64,000 nt of DNA from Marisediminitalea lipolytica (GTDB lineage: Bacteria; Pseudomonadota; Gammaproteobacteria; Enterobacterales; Alteromonadaceae), in NCBI RefSeq assembly GCF_001758465.1, contig NZ_MJIC01000010.1:496001-560000 (forward strand), given 5' to 3'. Positions 56,677 through 64,000 of the stretch are shown here, in pieces. The notes under the pieces were generated by a model. The model made no database searches and was not told where the DNA came from. It saw nothing but the letters and a program-made list of their open reading frames with translations. The position numbers and the translations under genes are program-made. The number at the start of each line of letters is the position of its first letter. The stretch's first letter is position 1.

Positions 56677-57123
56677 ATGACCCAGTCAGTAACCAGTATG
56701 CTGAAAGACGGCCAGGATTACATGAAAACCTGGCCACTCAAACGCGAACTTTATGCGCTCTTCCCCGATTGCAGGGTGGTGGCTGCTACGCGTTTTGCCG
56801 TTAAGTTTATGCCTCCGGCTGCGGTACTGGCCTGTGCCACTATGCTTAATACCTTGGGCAGCGAATTTTTACCTCAGGCATTGGCGGTAGGGGCATTTTT
56901 CCTGAGCATGCCAATGCAGGGGCTACTCTGGCTCGGTAAACGGTCTAACGAAACCCTGCCACCGCAGTTGTCACACTGGTATCAGGAAATCTTTACCAAA
57001 ATGCGGGCCGAAGGGTGCGCGGTACAAAAACCGCAGCATAAACCACGCTATCGGGAACTTGCAGGCTTGTTAAAAACGGCTTTCGAAGATTTGGATAAAG
57101 CGTTCACCCGTCAGTGGTTTTAA
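56677..57123 (+). CDS. yfbV: YfbV family membrane protein (DUF412)
   Basis: A 148-residue inner-membrane protein of the UPF0208/YfbV family. Two hydrophobic helices lie at about 46-62 and 69-90; the conserved N-terminal part is DGQDYMKTWPLKRELYALFP and the later GLLWLGKRSNETLPPQL. In E. coli YfbV insulates the Ter macrodomain. The ATG follows CAGAGG at good distance. Its stop overlaps the convergent sprT stop by a few bases. Confidence 0.92.
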   Translation: MTQSVTSMLKDGQDYMKTWPLKRELYALFPDCRVVAATRFAVKFMPPAAVLACATMLNTLGSEFLPQALAVGAFFLSMPMQGLLWLGKRSNETLPPQLSHWYQEIFTKMRAEGCAVQKPQHKPRYRELAGLLKTAFEDLDKAFTRQWF

Positions 57124-57608
57124 TCTGCGGCCACTAATAACTGTTTACAGCGCCGGCACTGATACTGGCGTTGTTTCTTCACCACTGCATTGTGTCGTCT
57201 GATACTCAGTTCTACTTCACCACAGCCACACAGGTAGGTAACGCTTGGAATATTTAATGGCGTCAGGTCGAACTGGTGCCTTGTTTCCGGCTGGCAACCA
57301 AATACCTCAAGCATAGTGGCCTGCCATTCTTTGCCATGGGGTTTTACCCGTCCGTACAGCGTATAAACCAACAGATGACTGACTTCATGTGGCAGTACGT
57401 CATTAAAGTAGGCGTCGCGGTTATGCTTAAATAAAACCGGATGCAGGTTAATACGGTTTTGCTGTAAAAATGCGGTGCCTGCATGGCGGCCGCTGCGTCT
57501 GAAAGTCAGGGTGGGGCGCTTAAATGAGCGGTTAAAATAAGCGTCCGCCTCGGCGTAAAGGGCGTCGAGGCGGTCGTTTAACAGCGCTTTATCACTGATA
57601 GTTATCAA
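57120..57608 (-). CDS. sprT: SprT-like zinc metalloprotease
   Basis: A 162-residue protein of the SprT family. The zinc-binding HExxH motif is LPHEVSHLLVYTLYG (about 89-103). The C-terminus has a zinc ribbon with CGCGEVE and QCRRCKQLL. SprT relatives cleave DNA-protein crosslinks in eukaryotes (Spartan); the bacterial role is not settled. The start is a TTG that overlaps the sppA stop by four bases (TTGA), indicating coupled translation; no better start is visible. Confidence 0.88.
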   Translation of the reverse strand: MITISDKALLNDRLDALYAEADAYFNRSFKRPTLTFRRSGRHAGTAFLQQNRINLHPVLFKHNRDAYFNDVLPHEVSHLLVYTLYGRVKPHGKEWQATMLEVFGCQPETRHQFDLTPLNIPSVTYLCGCGEVELSIRRHNAVVKKQRQYQCRRCKQLLVAAD

Positions 57609-59479
57609 CGGTTATCGACAACCCGACAGCTTAAGCACAGGGTGTACATATTTTGCGGATCGTTCATTGACGACAGTAAGTCAGCCTGAACCTTGGCTTC
57701 ACGCATCAGGTTGGTCAGCATACTGTTGTTATCAATCACGTTCAATTTGATGGCATAAACCAATGCCTGACCAAAAAACTCTTTCCAGAATAATTCCTTG
57801 GATGACAGTTTGCGGGTGACGTAAACAGTGTTGTAGTTCTCCGTACCAGCCATCTCTGCGGCAGCCGCAACTGCATCGTCAAGGGTGCCTAATTCGTCTA
57901 CCAGACCAATGTCCAGCGCGTCAGTACCAATCCATACACGGCCCTGGGCGATATTATCCACACTGTTAATGTCCATATTGCGCTCGCTGGCAACCAGGGT
58001 CAGAAACTCCTGATACTTACTTTCTATGCTGCGCTGAATTAACTGGCTGTACATCGGGTCGATGCCGCGCAGTGTAGAGAAACCGGCAATATCTGTTGTC
58101 GCCACGCCGTCGGTATCAACTCCAAGATAATCGGCAGTATTTTCAAAAGTGGCCAGCGCGGCAAATACGCCTATAGAACCAGTGATGGTACTCGGGCTGG
58201 CAAATATCTTATCTGCCGAGGCTGAGATCCAGTAACCACCAGAGGCTGCGTAAGTCGTCATCGACGCAATTACCGGCTTGCCTGCTTCACGTAAATTTAA
58301 GATTTCCTGACGGATAATTTCGGAGGCCGCCGCGCTACCGCCGGGCGAATCCACCTGCAATACCACTGCTTTTACCGAATCATCCAGACGGGCCTGACGA
58401 AGCAGGGCGGCGGTACTGTTGCCACCAATGTTGCCAGCCTGCTGGTCACCATCAAGAATGGTGCCTTTGGCCACTACAATAGCGACTTTGTCACCCAATG
58501 GCGTAATAGCCGGCATCGGCGGATTGATCACTTTATTGTACGCACGGTAATTAGTGAGCTTAAAGCCAGCCGGATTGTCGTCTTTTCCCACCAGTGCAAT
58601 CAGTTCCTGACGAACTTCTTCGCGGGTTTTTACTGCATCCACCCAGCCTTTTTGAATGGCATACTGGGCCGAATTTCCGCCGGCTTTTTCAAAGTTTTCC
58701 AGCATGACGTCGAGGCTTTCATCAAAATTGGTGATATCCACACCACGCGCCGCCGCTACATCCTGCTTATATTGCAACCAGTACTGATCCAGCCAGCGCT
58801 TGTTCATCTCTTTAGCCGCATCAGACATGTCTTCGCGAATGTAAGGTTCTACCGCTGACTTAAATGTACCTACGCGGAAGATATGCATATTCACTTTGAG
58901 CTTTTCCAACGCTCTTTTCAGGTACATCCCATAGTTGGCATAGCCTTCGATGGACACGCCACCAATCGGATTTAAGTAGATTTTATCGGCATGGGCTGCC
59001 AGGTAATATTGTGACTGACTGTAGTAGTCACCCACGGCAATAACCGGCTTTTCTGAAGTTTTAAAGTCGTCAATGGCTTCTGCGATAGTGCGCAATTTAT
59101 CCAGCCCACCGCCTTGCAGACCTTGCAGGTTAAGCACCACGGCCTTGATGCGGTTATCTTCTTTGGCATTTTCGAGGACTTTTACCACATCCCGGACTAA
59201 CACTTCCGGATTATCGGGTTCTTCTTCCAGCGCTTCCTCAAGGAATTCCGAGAACGGATCGACCGCCGTTTTCTGCACCACCAAAGCGCCTTTTAAAGAC
59301 AGCATCAGGGCACTGCCTGGCGTAACCTGAGGGACAGACTCTTCTCTGCCTGCTATAGCAATGATGCCAATAACAATTACCAGAAAGACGACATTAAAAA
59401 ACAACTTTCGACAAAAGTTGAGGGCAGTCCATAACCCTACAAACAGCGCTTTAGTCCAACTCTTACTCTTTTCGGCCAT
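57605..59479 (-). CDS. sppA: Signal peptide peptidase SppA, 67K type
   Basis: A 624-residue membrane protease that degrades leftover signal peptides. One N-terminal transmembrane helix (about 25-43) anchors a tandem pair of S49 domains. The catalytic Lys is in the N-terminal half (RVGTFKSAVEPYIREDMS, near 208) and the Ser in the C-terminal half (LQVDSPGGSAAASEII, near 405), as in the E. coli enzyme. Active form is a periplasmic tetramer bowl. It is transcribed ahead of sprT. Confidence 0.94.
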   Translation of the reverse strand: MAEKSKSWTKALFVGLWTALNFCRKLFFNVVFLVIVIGIIAIAGREESVPQVTPGSALMLSLKGALVVQKTAVDPFSEFLEEALEEEPDNPEVLVRDVVKVLENAKEDNRIKAVVLNLQGLQGGGLDKLRTIAEAIDDFKTSEKPVIAVGDYYSQSQYYLAAHADKIYLNPIGGVSIEGYANYGMYLKRALEKLKVNMHIFRVGTFKSAVEPYIREDMSDAAKEMNKRWLDQYWLQYKQDVAAARGVDITNFDESLDVMLENFEKAGGNSAQYAIQKGWVDAVKTREEVRQELIALVGKDDNPAGFKLTNYRAYNKVINPPMPAITPLGDKVAIVVAKGTILDGDQQAGNIGGNSTAALLRQARLDDSVKAVVLQVDSPGGSAAASEIIRQEILNLREAGKPVIASMTTYAASGGYWISASADKIFASPSTITGSIGVFAALATFENTADYLGVDTDGVATTDIAGFSTLRGIDPMYSQLIQRSIESKYQEFLTLVASERNMDINSVDNIAQGRVWIGTDALDIGLVDELGTLDDAVAAAAEMAGTENYNTVYVTRKLSSKELFWKEFFGQALVYAIKLNVIDNNSMLTNLMREAKVQADLLSSMNDPQNMYTLCLSCRVVDNR

Positions 59480-59560
59480 ACTGACTACTTACCTAATTGA
59501 CGATTCATTCTCATGTTAACTATTAAAAAAAATATCGCGAGTTAATTTTGTAATGAAATG

Positions 59561-59758
59561 TTATTTGCGACGTGCTGTTGATTTAACTGCGCCGGAGGGG
59601 CCATTTTGGGCGGGCTTGCTATCACTCAGCCAAAGCTGAATGAGCCGGGCAATGGCTTTGTGCTGGTCATCCGACAGCGTCATCAGCAGCTGTGCCTGAC
59701 GCGGCCGGTAGTTAACCTTTTTTTGCCCTCGTTGCATGATTTGCGAAAAACGACTCAT
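59561..59758 (-). CDS. Small basic hypothetical protein
   Basis: A 65-residue protein rich in Arg, Lys and Gln, with text NYRPRQAQLLMTLSDDQHKA and a Ser/Ala/Lys tail. No family is recognised with confidence. It has no signal peptide or membrane segment. It lies 81 bp upstream of sppA on the same strand and may be cotranscribed. The composition (helical middle with QARQL and LSDDQHKAIARLIQLWL) is protein-like, so it is probably real, but with little to say about its role. Confidence 0.5.
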   Translation of the reverse strand: MSRFSQIMQRGQKKVNYRPRQAQLLMTLSDDQHKAIARLIQLWLSDSKPAQNGPSGAVKSTARRK

Positions 59759-59822
59759 TGAATGAAAGAATTCCTGTTAACTCACGGTCTGCTAGACAGT
59801 CTGAGTATTAAAGGAATTTACC

Positions 59823-60440
59823 GTGAGCGCAATTATTCTTGGGTTGAATACTAAATTAAATGAGACTGCTGCACGATTTAGCTGGCTGCCGTTATTATTG
59901 ATTCGGTTGTATTTGGCTCCGGTAATGGCTCAGGCCGGCTGGCAGAAGCTTACTCACTTTGACAGCACGGTAGAATGGTTTGGTAACGCAGAGTATGGCC
60001 TTGGCTTACCGTTTCCTTTTTTGCTGACTGCGCTGGCCGCATTAACCGAGTTTGTCGGGGCGTGGTTACTGTTGTTCGGTCTGGCTACACGTCTTATCAC
60101 TATTCCGCTTATGATTACCATGGTGGTTGCTATTGTTACCGTGCACTGGCAACACGGTTGGCTGGCCATTGCTGATGCCAGCAGCTGGCTGGCCGATGGC
60201 ACCATTCTGCATAATCCAGCCGTGCTGGCTGCGCCGGAAAAACTGGCGGCGGCTAAAGCGATACTAAACGAACACGGTTATATCGAATGGCTCACATCAA
60301 GTGGCAATTTTGTTATCCTCAATAACGGAATAGAATTTGCCGCCACCTACCTGATCATGCTTCTAGTGCTGTTTACCTGTGGCCCCGGTCGCTATTGCAG
60401 CGTTGATTACTTTTTACAGCAACGTTATCCCACGGCCTAG
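59823..60440 (+). CDS. DoxX family membrane protein
   Basis: A 205-residue inner-membrane protein with about four to five transmembrane helices. The DoxX motifs are LLLIRLYLAPVMAQAGWQKL (about 24-43) and ALTEFVGAWLLLFGLATRL (about 75-93). A longer loop between the third and last helices contains HWQHGWLAI. This version with the extended loop resembles DoxX-like proteins called HvfX in copper-binding peptide clusters, but no HvfABC gene is near, so only the DoxX assignment is made. It is followed 114 bp later by a nitroreductase on the same strand. Confidence 0.75.
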   Translation: MSAIILGLNTKLNETAARFSWLPLLLIRLYLAPVMAQAGWQKLTHFDSTVEWFGNAEYGLGLPFPFLLTALAALTEFVGAWLLLFGLATRLITIPLMITMVVAIVTVHWQHGWLAIADASSWLADGTILHNPAVLAAPEKLAAAKAILNEHGYIEWLTSSGNFVILNNGIEFAATYLIMLLVLFTCGPGRYCSVDYFLQQRYPTA

Positions 60441-60554
60441 AGGCAAATACAGACAAGCGATAAAATTACTTGTCAGCAAGCTGGTCTTTTTGTCAAATAG
60501 GGCGTATCAGGGTGATATACCCGTTACGCGCACTACATGTTTGAGGAAGATCTT

Positions 60555-61106
60555 ATGGATGCTTTGGAACTGGTGATAAATCGTCGCTCGCAGCCGCGGT
60601 TGCAAGCCCCGGCCCCCGCCGGTGAAGCGCTGGAAAATATTAAACGCGCAGCATTAAGAGCGCCGGATCACGCTGCGCTCGCTCCCTGGCGCTTTATCAT
60701 ATGTGAAGGAAAGGGACTAAATAAACTCGGGGCGATTTTTGAGCAATCGGCAATCGATAATGATAAGTCTGAGCGGGAAATCCTGCGAGCACCACAACTG
60801 CCCTTGCGTGCCCCCATGGTTATAGTTATTACCACAGCGTATCAGGAACATGAAAAGGTACCTGCGCCCGAGCAGTATGCGTCAGCCAGCTGTGCTGCGA
60901 TGGCAATGCAAATGGCGGCCGTTCCCCAGGGCTTTCAGGGAATGTGGCGTACTGGTGATTACGCTCACTGTCCTATCGTTAAGGCAGGCTTGGATATCGA
61001 CCCTAAGGACGATATTGTGGGGTTTTTATATCTGGGTACTCCGGCGCAGGATGTGGTTGATAAACCCGCTTTAGATCCGGCAGGGTTTTTCCGTACCCTG
61101 AGTTAA
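60555..61106 (+). CDS. Nitroreductase family protein (YdjA-like)
   Basis: A 183-residue FMN-dependent oxidoreductase of the short YdjA type. Motifs: NRRSQPRLQAPAPAGEAL at the N-terminus (FMN phosphate site), RAPDHAALAPWRFIICEG (about 35-52), CAAMAMQMAAVPQGFQGMWR (about 110-129) and a C-terminal DIVGFLYLGTP. The family reduces nitro compounds or quinone-like substrates with NAD(P)H; the physiological one is unknown. ATG 60555 has AGGAAG eight bases upstream and is preferred over the ATG at 60537. Ends in a terminator shared with pyk. Confidence 0.88.
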   Translation: MDALELVINRRSQPRLQAPAPAGEALENIKRAALRAPDHAALAPWRFIICEGKGLNKLGAIFEQSAIDNDKSEREILRAPQLPLRAPMVIVITTAYQEHEKVPAPEQYASASCAAMAMQMAAVPQGFQGMWRTGDYAHCPIVKAGLDIDPKDDIVGFLYLGTPAQDVVDKPALDPAGFFRTLS

Positions 61107-61121
61107 GGTGTAGGAAGGCAT

Positions 61122-61151
61122 AAAAAAACCGGTACTGTTGCACCGGTTTTT
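61122..61151. terminator. Bidirectional terminator between nitroreductase and pyk
   Basis: Stem ACCGGT / ACCGGT (self-complementary) with an 8-nt loop, framed by seven A and five T residues. Confidence 0.8.
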
Positions 61152-61178
61152 GCGTTTCTGGCAGAACAAAAACCTTGC

Positions 61179-62615
61179 TTATTCTACTACGATAATCTTG
61201 ATGGCATCGGTTGCCCCGATAGTTTCCATGCGGTCACCGTGAGTAAGAATAACGATATCACCGTCTTTTACCAGATCCTTCTCTTTTAGCAGAGCAACCA
61301 CGTCTTTACGCAGTTCGCCTGGTGCACTGTTACGCGAATCAAAGAAGTAAGGCTTAACACCACGATACAAAGCCATGGCATTTAAGGTTTCTTCGTGACG
61401 GGACAGTGCCACAATCGGCAAAGTGGTAGTGATACGGGACATCAGGCGCGGAGTACTGCCACTTTCAGTTAAACCTACGATGGCTTTTACGCCCGGTAAG
61501 TGGTTAGCCGCGTAAACGGCAGACAGGGCAATGGTTTCGCTCACAGAACCGAACATTTCATCCATGCGGTGTTTGGATATTTTTACGCTGGGGTGGGTTT
61601 CGGCACCTTCACATACCCGCGCCATGGCTTTTACCGTTTCCACCGGGTAACTACCGGCAGCGGTTTCGGCCGACAGCATTACGGCATCGGTACCGTCCAG
61701 TACGGCGTTAGCCACGTCCATCACTTCGGCCCGCGTTGGCATCGGGCTTTCAATCATCGACTCCATCATCTGTGTTGCCGTGATAACCACTTTATTTAGC
61801 TGACGCGAGCGGGCAATCAGCTTTTTCTGCACACCTACCAGCTCGGCATCACCAATTTCTACACCAAGGTCACCACGGGCAACCATAACGGCATCCGACG
61901 CGCTGATGATATCGTCGATAGCCGCATCGGTAGCAACGGCTTCAGCACGCTCTACCTTGGCGCAGATTTTAGCTTTACAGCCAGCAGCTTCTGCCAGTTC
62001 GCGGGCATAATTCAGATCAGCGCCGCTACGAGGGAAGGAGACTGCCAGATAATCAACGCCAATTTCGGCAGCGGTGATGATGTCGCGCTTGTCTTTGTCA
62101 GTCAGCGCTTCGGCTGACAGGCCACCGCCAAGACGGTTAATGCCTTTGTTATTGGAAAGCTTGCCGCCAACGGTAACTCTAGTCAGTACCTTGCGTCCTT
62201 CAACACCGGTAACTTCAAGTTGAATACGGCCGTCATCTAACAGCAGAATATCGCCAGCACTTACATCGTCAGGCAGTGCTTTGTAATCGATTCCCACTTG
62301 TTGTTCATTACCGGCATCACGGTCAAGTTCGGCATCCAGCGTAAACGGGTCGCCTTCTTTTAAAAATACCTTGTCGTTGGCAAAGCGGGATACGCGGATT
62401 TTAGGCCCTTGCAAGTCGCCTAAAATCGCCACATATTTGCCAAGTTTGGCGGCGGCAGCGCGAACACGCTTAGCGCGTTCGATATGATCTTCTGCCTGAC
62501 CGTGTGAAAAGTTCATACGCACCACGTTGGCGCCTGCGGCAATTATTGCTTCAATTCTTTCTTGTGTGTCTGTCGCAGGCCCTAAGGTAGCCAGAATTTT
62601 CGTTCTTCGAGTCAT
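61179..62615 (-). CDS. pyk: Pyruvate kinase
   Basis: A 478-residue PykA-type enzyme of the last step of glycolysis (PEP and ADP to pyruvate and ATP). Motifs: [13 protein letters not shown] (start), [13 protein letters not shown], the catalytic Lys segment [25 protein letters not shown] and [13 protein letters not shown]. The length matches AMP/ribose-5-phosphate-activated PykA of E. coli. A HexR-like palindrome lies 68 bp upstream. It is opposed in the metabolism by ppsA in this same window. Confidence 0.96.
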   Translation of the reverse strand: MTRRTKILATLGPATDTQERIEAIIAAGANVVRMNFSHGQAEDHIERAKRVRAAAAKLGKYVAILGDLQGPKIRVSRFANDKVFLKEGDPFTLDAELDRDAGNEQQVGIDYKALPDDVSAGDILLLDDGRIQLEVTGVEGRKVLTRVTVGGKLSNNKGINRLGGGLSAEALTDKDKRDIITAAEIGVDYLAVSFPRSGADLNYARELAEAAGCKAKICAKVERAEAVATDAAIDDIISASDAVMVARGDLGVEIGDAELVGVQKKLIARSRQLNKVVITATQMMESMIESPMPTRAEVMDVANAVLDGTDAVMLSAETAAGSYPVETVKAMARVCEGAETHPSVKISKHRMDEMFGSVSETIALSAVYAANHLPGVKAIVGLTESGSTPRLMSRITTTLPIVALSRHEETLNAMALYRGVKPYFFDSRNSAPGELRKDVVALLKEKDLVKDGDIVILTHGDRMETIGATDAIKIIVVE

Positions 62616-62682
62616 GTCTGTTTTCGCTTGTTAGTAGTTTAGGTAAAACAACTGAGAGTTAAGTATAGCTGAAAATCTATTT

Positions 62683-62697
62683 CGTAATTTAATTACA
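62683..62697. promoter_or_regulatory. HexR-like operator upstream of pyk
   Basis: CGTAATTTAATTACA matches the HexR consensus TGTARTWWWAYTACA at 14 of 15 positions. It is 68 bp upstream of the pyk start, close to where a promoter is expected. HexR repression of pykA is known in Shewanella. Confidence 0.7.
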
Positions 62698-62903
62698 AAA
62701 TACTAGACGAATCTGACCAAATTGTGAATGGCTGATGACAGATTCTTTATGAAAAAGGTGTCAAGTGTAAAAATTTTAATCCATTTTACCCCGAATACGC
62801 TAGCGGGCATGGATTTTTAGTCGGGTAATTGAGATTTTGCAGAGTCGCTACTCTGGACAAAAGGTCAGGTAGCGCTCTGTGGTGTGTCCGGGGGGAGAAG
62901 GGG

Positions 62904-63761
62904 TTATTTTTCGCTACCGCGTTTCTCAAAGCGCGAGCCACGCAGGGTGTCTTTTACCCGCTTCAGGTTTTCGCGGAATTTATTGCCCCGACGCAAGGTA
63001 AAGCCGGTGGCCAGTACGTCAATCAGTGTTAACTGCGCTATACGCGACGCCATGGGCATATACATGTCGGTATCTTCCGGGACTTCTAACGATAATACAT
63101 AGGTACATTCGTTAGCCAGCGGACTGTCGGCGGAGGTAATGCCGACTACGGTTGCGTCATTGGCTTTGGCGATCTGAGCAATCTCCACCAGACTTTTGGT
63201 GCGCCCGGTGTGTGAAAACAACATGACCACATCCCCGGAATTACAGTTCATGCAGCTCATGCGTTGCATCAGGATGTCTTCAAAATATACCACTGGCACA
63301 TTAAAGCGGAAAAATTTGTTCAGCGCGTCGTGGGCCACTGATGCAGACGCACCCAGGCCAAAAAAGGAGATACGTTGCGCCTGGGTAAGCAAATCCACCA
63401 CGCGGTTAACGGTATTCACACAAACAGACTGTCTGGCGACTTCCAGTGACGCCATGGTCGATTCAAATATTTTGTTAGTGTATTCATCAGGGCCGTCGTT
63501 TTCATCAACGTGACGGTTAACGTAAGGGGTGCCATTGGCCAGGCTCTGGGCTAAATGCAGTTTGAAATCCGGGAATCCCTTGGTATCCAGTCGGCGACAG
63601 AAGCGGTTAACCGTTGGCTCGCTGACATCTGACATTTTAGCTAAAGTTGCTATACTGGAATGGATCGCTGATTGAGGGTTTGCCAGTATCACTTCTGCTA
63701 CCTTACGCTCTGATTTACTGAACGCAGATTTGTGCTGTGTGATTTTTTCTAAAATATTCAT
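62904..63761 (-). CDS. hexR: HexR, MurR/RpiR family transcriptional regulator
   Basis: A 285-residue regulator: N-terminal helix-turn-helix of RpiR type (about 1-77; SSIATLAKMSDVSEPTVNRF) and a sugar-isomerase (SIS) domain (about 120-250; FFGLGASASVAHDALNKFF and VMLFSHTGRTKSLVEIA). HexR senses 2-keto-3-deoxy-6-phosphogluconate and controls central carbon genes. Size and pattern fit HexR well; the neighbouring pyk and a possible self-site 83 bp upstream support it. In many gammaproteobacteria hexR is divergent from zwf; here that region starts beyond the window end, so this cannot be confirmed. Confidence 0.9.
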   Translation of the reverse strand: MNILEKITQHKSAFSKSERKVAEVILANPQSAIHSSIATLAKMSDVSEPTVNRFCRRLDTKGFPDFKLHLAQSLANGTPYVNRHVDENDGPDEYTNKIFESTMASLEVARQSVCVNTVNRVVDLLTQAQRISFFGLGASASVAHDALNKFFRFNVPVVYFEDILMQRMSCMNCNSGDVVMLFSHTGRTKSLVEIAQIAKANDATVVGITSADSPLANECTYVLSLEVPEDTDMYMPMASRIAQLTLIDVLATGFTLRRGNKFRENLKRVKDTLRGSRFEKRGSEK

Positions 63762-63843
63762 ATTATTTTCAATAACACTGTGTGTGAATAGTGTGTTCTC
63801 CCAATCGCTATACTACTTAATATGAAAGATCGTACAAGAAAAA

Positions 63844-63858
63844 TGTAATTTATTAACA
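63844..63858. promoter_or_regulatory. Possible HexR site in the hexR upstream region
   Basis: TGTAATTTATTAACA matches the HexR consensus at 13 of 15 positions and is 83 bp before the hexR start, so autoregulation or control of a divergent gene to the right is plausible. Confidence 0.45.
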
Positions 63859-64000
63859 TGATTCATAGTATTTCATCTCGAAATTAAGCGTCAGAGTGAA
63901 AAACTGCCTGTATTCTCGTGACCACTACAGGTTTAACTGACGTAAAGAAACATTGATTGAGATTTAGTGATCAAAAAAACAAAGTGATGTGTCGCTCTTG

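Noticed and set aside
59823..60440. HvfX-type role in copper-binding peptide maturation for the DoxX protein
   Set aside because: The loop length is similar, but none of the HvfA, HvfB or HvfC partners is nearby, so only the DoxX family call is kept.

Overview
The window looks like a chromosomal segment of a marine gammaproteobacterium of the Alteromonadaceae type (Alteromonas and relatives). The support is gene order and family content: clpS-clpA/infA/bpt/aat/trxB, rluE-mnmA-hflD-purB with roxA, ppsR/ppsA, a monomeric NADP isocitrate dehydrogenase, HexR beside pyruvate kinase, several TonB-dependent receptors, a TPR-sulfotransferase, PEP-CTERM proteins and a tmRNA whose tag reads ANDENYALAA. 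The genus is inferred from memory of these families, not from a search.

Layout. 0-5.6 kb: the end of a SatD-like gene overlapping a DUF3307 membrane protein, a GST, a DUF2805-type protein, a PEP-CTERM lectin-like protein, a chemoreceptor, DUF2789 and a DsbA-like thioredoxin. 5.6-12.2 kb: tmRNA, XdhC, a FecA-like TonB receptor with a divergent hydrolase, smpB, then ratA-rnfH. 12.2-24.5 kb: betT-marR, a large TonB receptor followed by a TPR-sulfotransferase, ppsR/ppsA and an outer-membrane barrel protein. 24.6-30.4 kb: a GGDEF-EAL protein with DUF2892, and the D-2-hydroxyacid dehydrogenase YdiJ with DUF4826. 30.5-37.3 kb: a minus-strand housekeeping block rluE, mnmA, hflD, purB, a nucleotide cyclase, roxA and a GNAT. 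37.7-41.0 kb: icd and a divergent NagB-like protein.

41.3-44.5 kb is the most unusual part. A 50-residue gene (41382-41534, minus), not previously called, carries a textbook lasso-peptide leader (YxxPxLxxxG, then TxG) and a core with Gly1, Asp8 and Glu9. It lies 13 nt behind a PEP-CTERM gene. A truncated second copy of the core (42452-42508) sits directly behind a secreted S9 serine peptidase, the fold used by lasso-peptide isopeptidases. No lasso cyclase, leader peptidase or leader-binding protein is visible in the window.

44.5-50.1 kb is an accessory patch: an NTF2-like secreted protein, an IS91-type transposase remnant, a LytTR two-component system, a secreted alpha/beta hydrolase and a frameshifted gene. 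50.3-64 kb returns to core genes: cspD, clpSA, infA, bpt, aat (a full N-degron locus), trxB, yfbV, sprT, sppA, a DoxX protein, a nitroreductase, pyk and hexR. HexR-like palindromes lie upstream of pyk, hexR and between ppsR and ppsA, which points to coordinated control of the pyruvate/PEP node.
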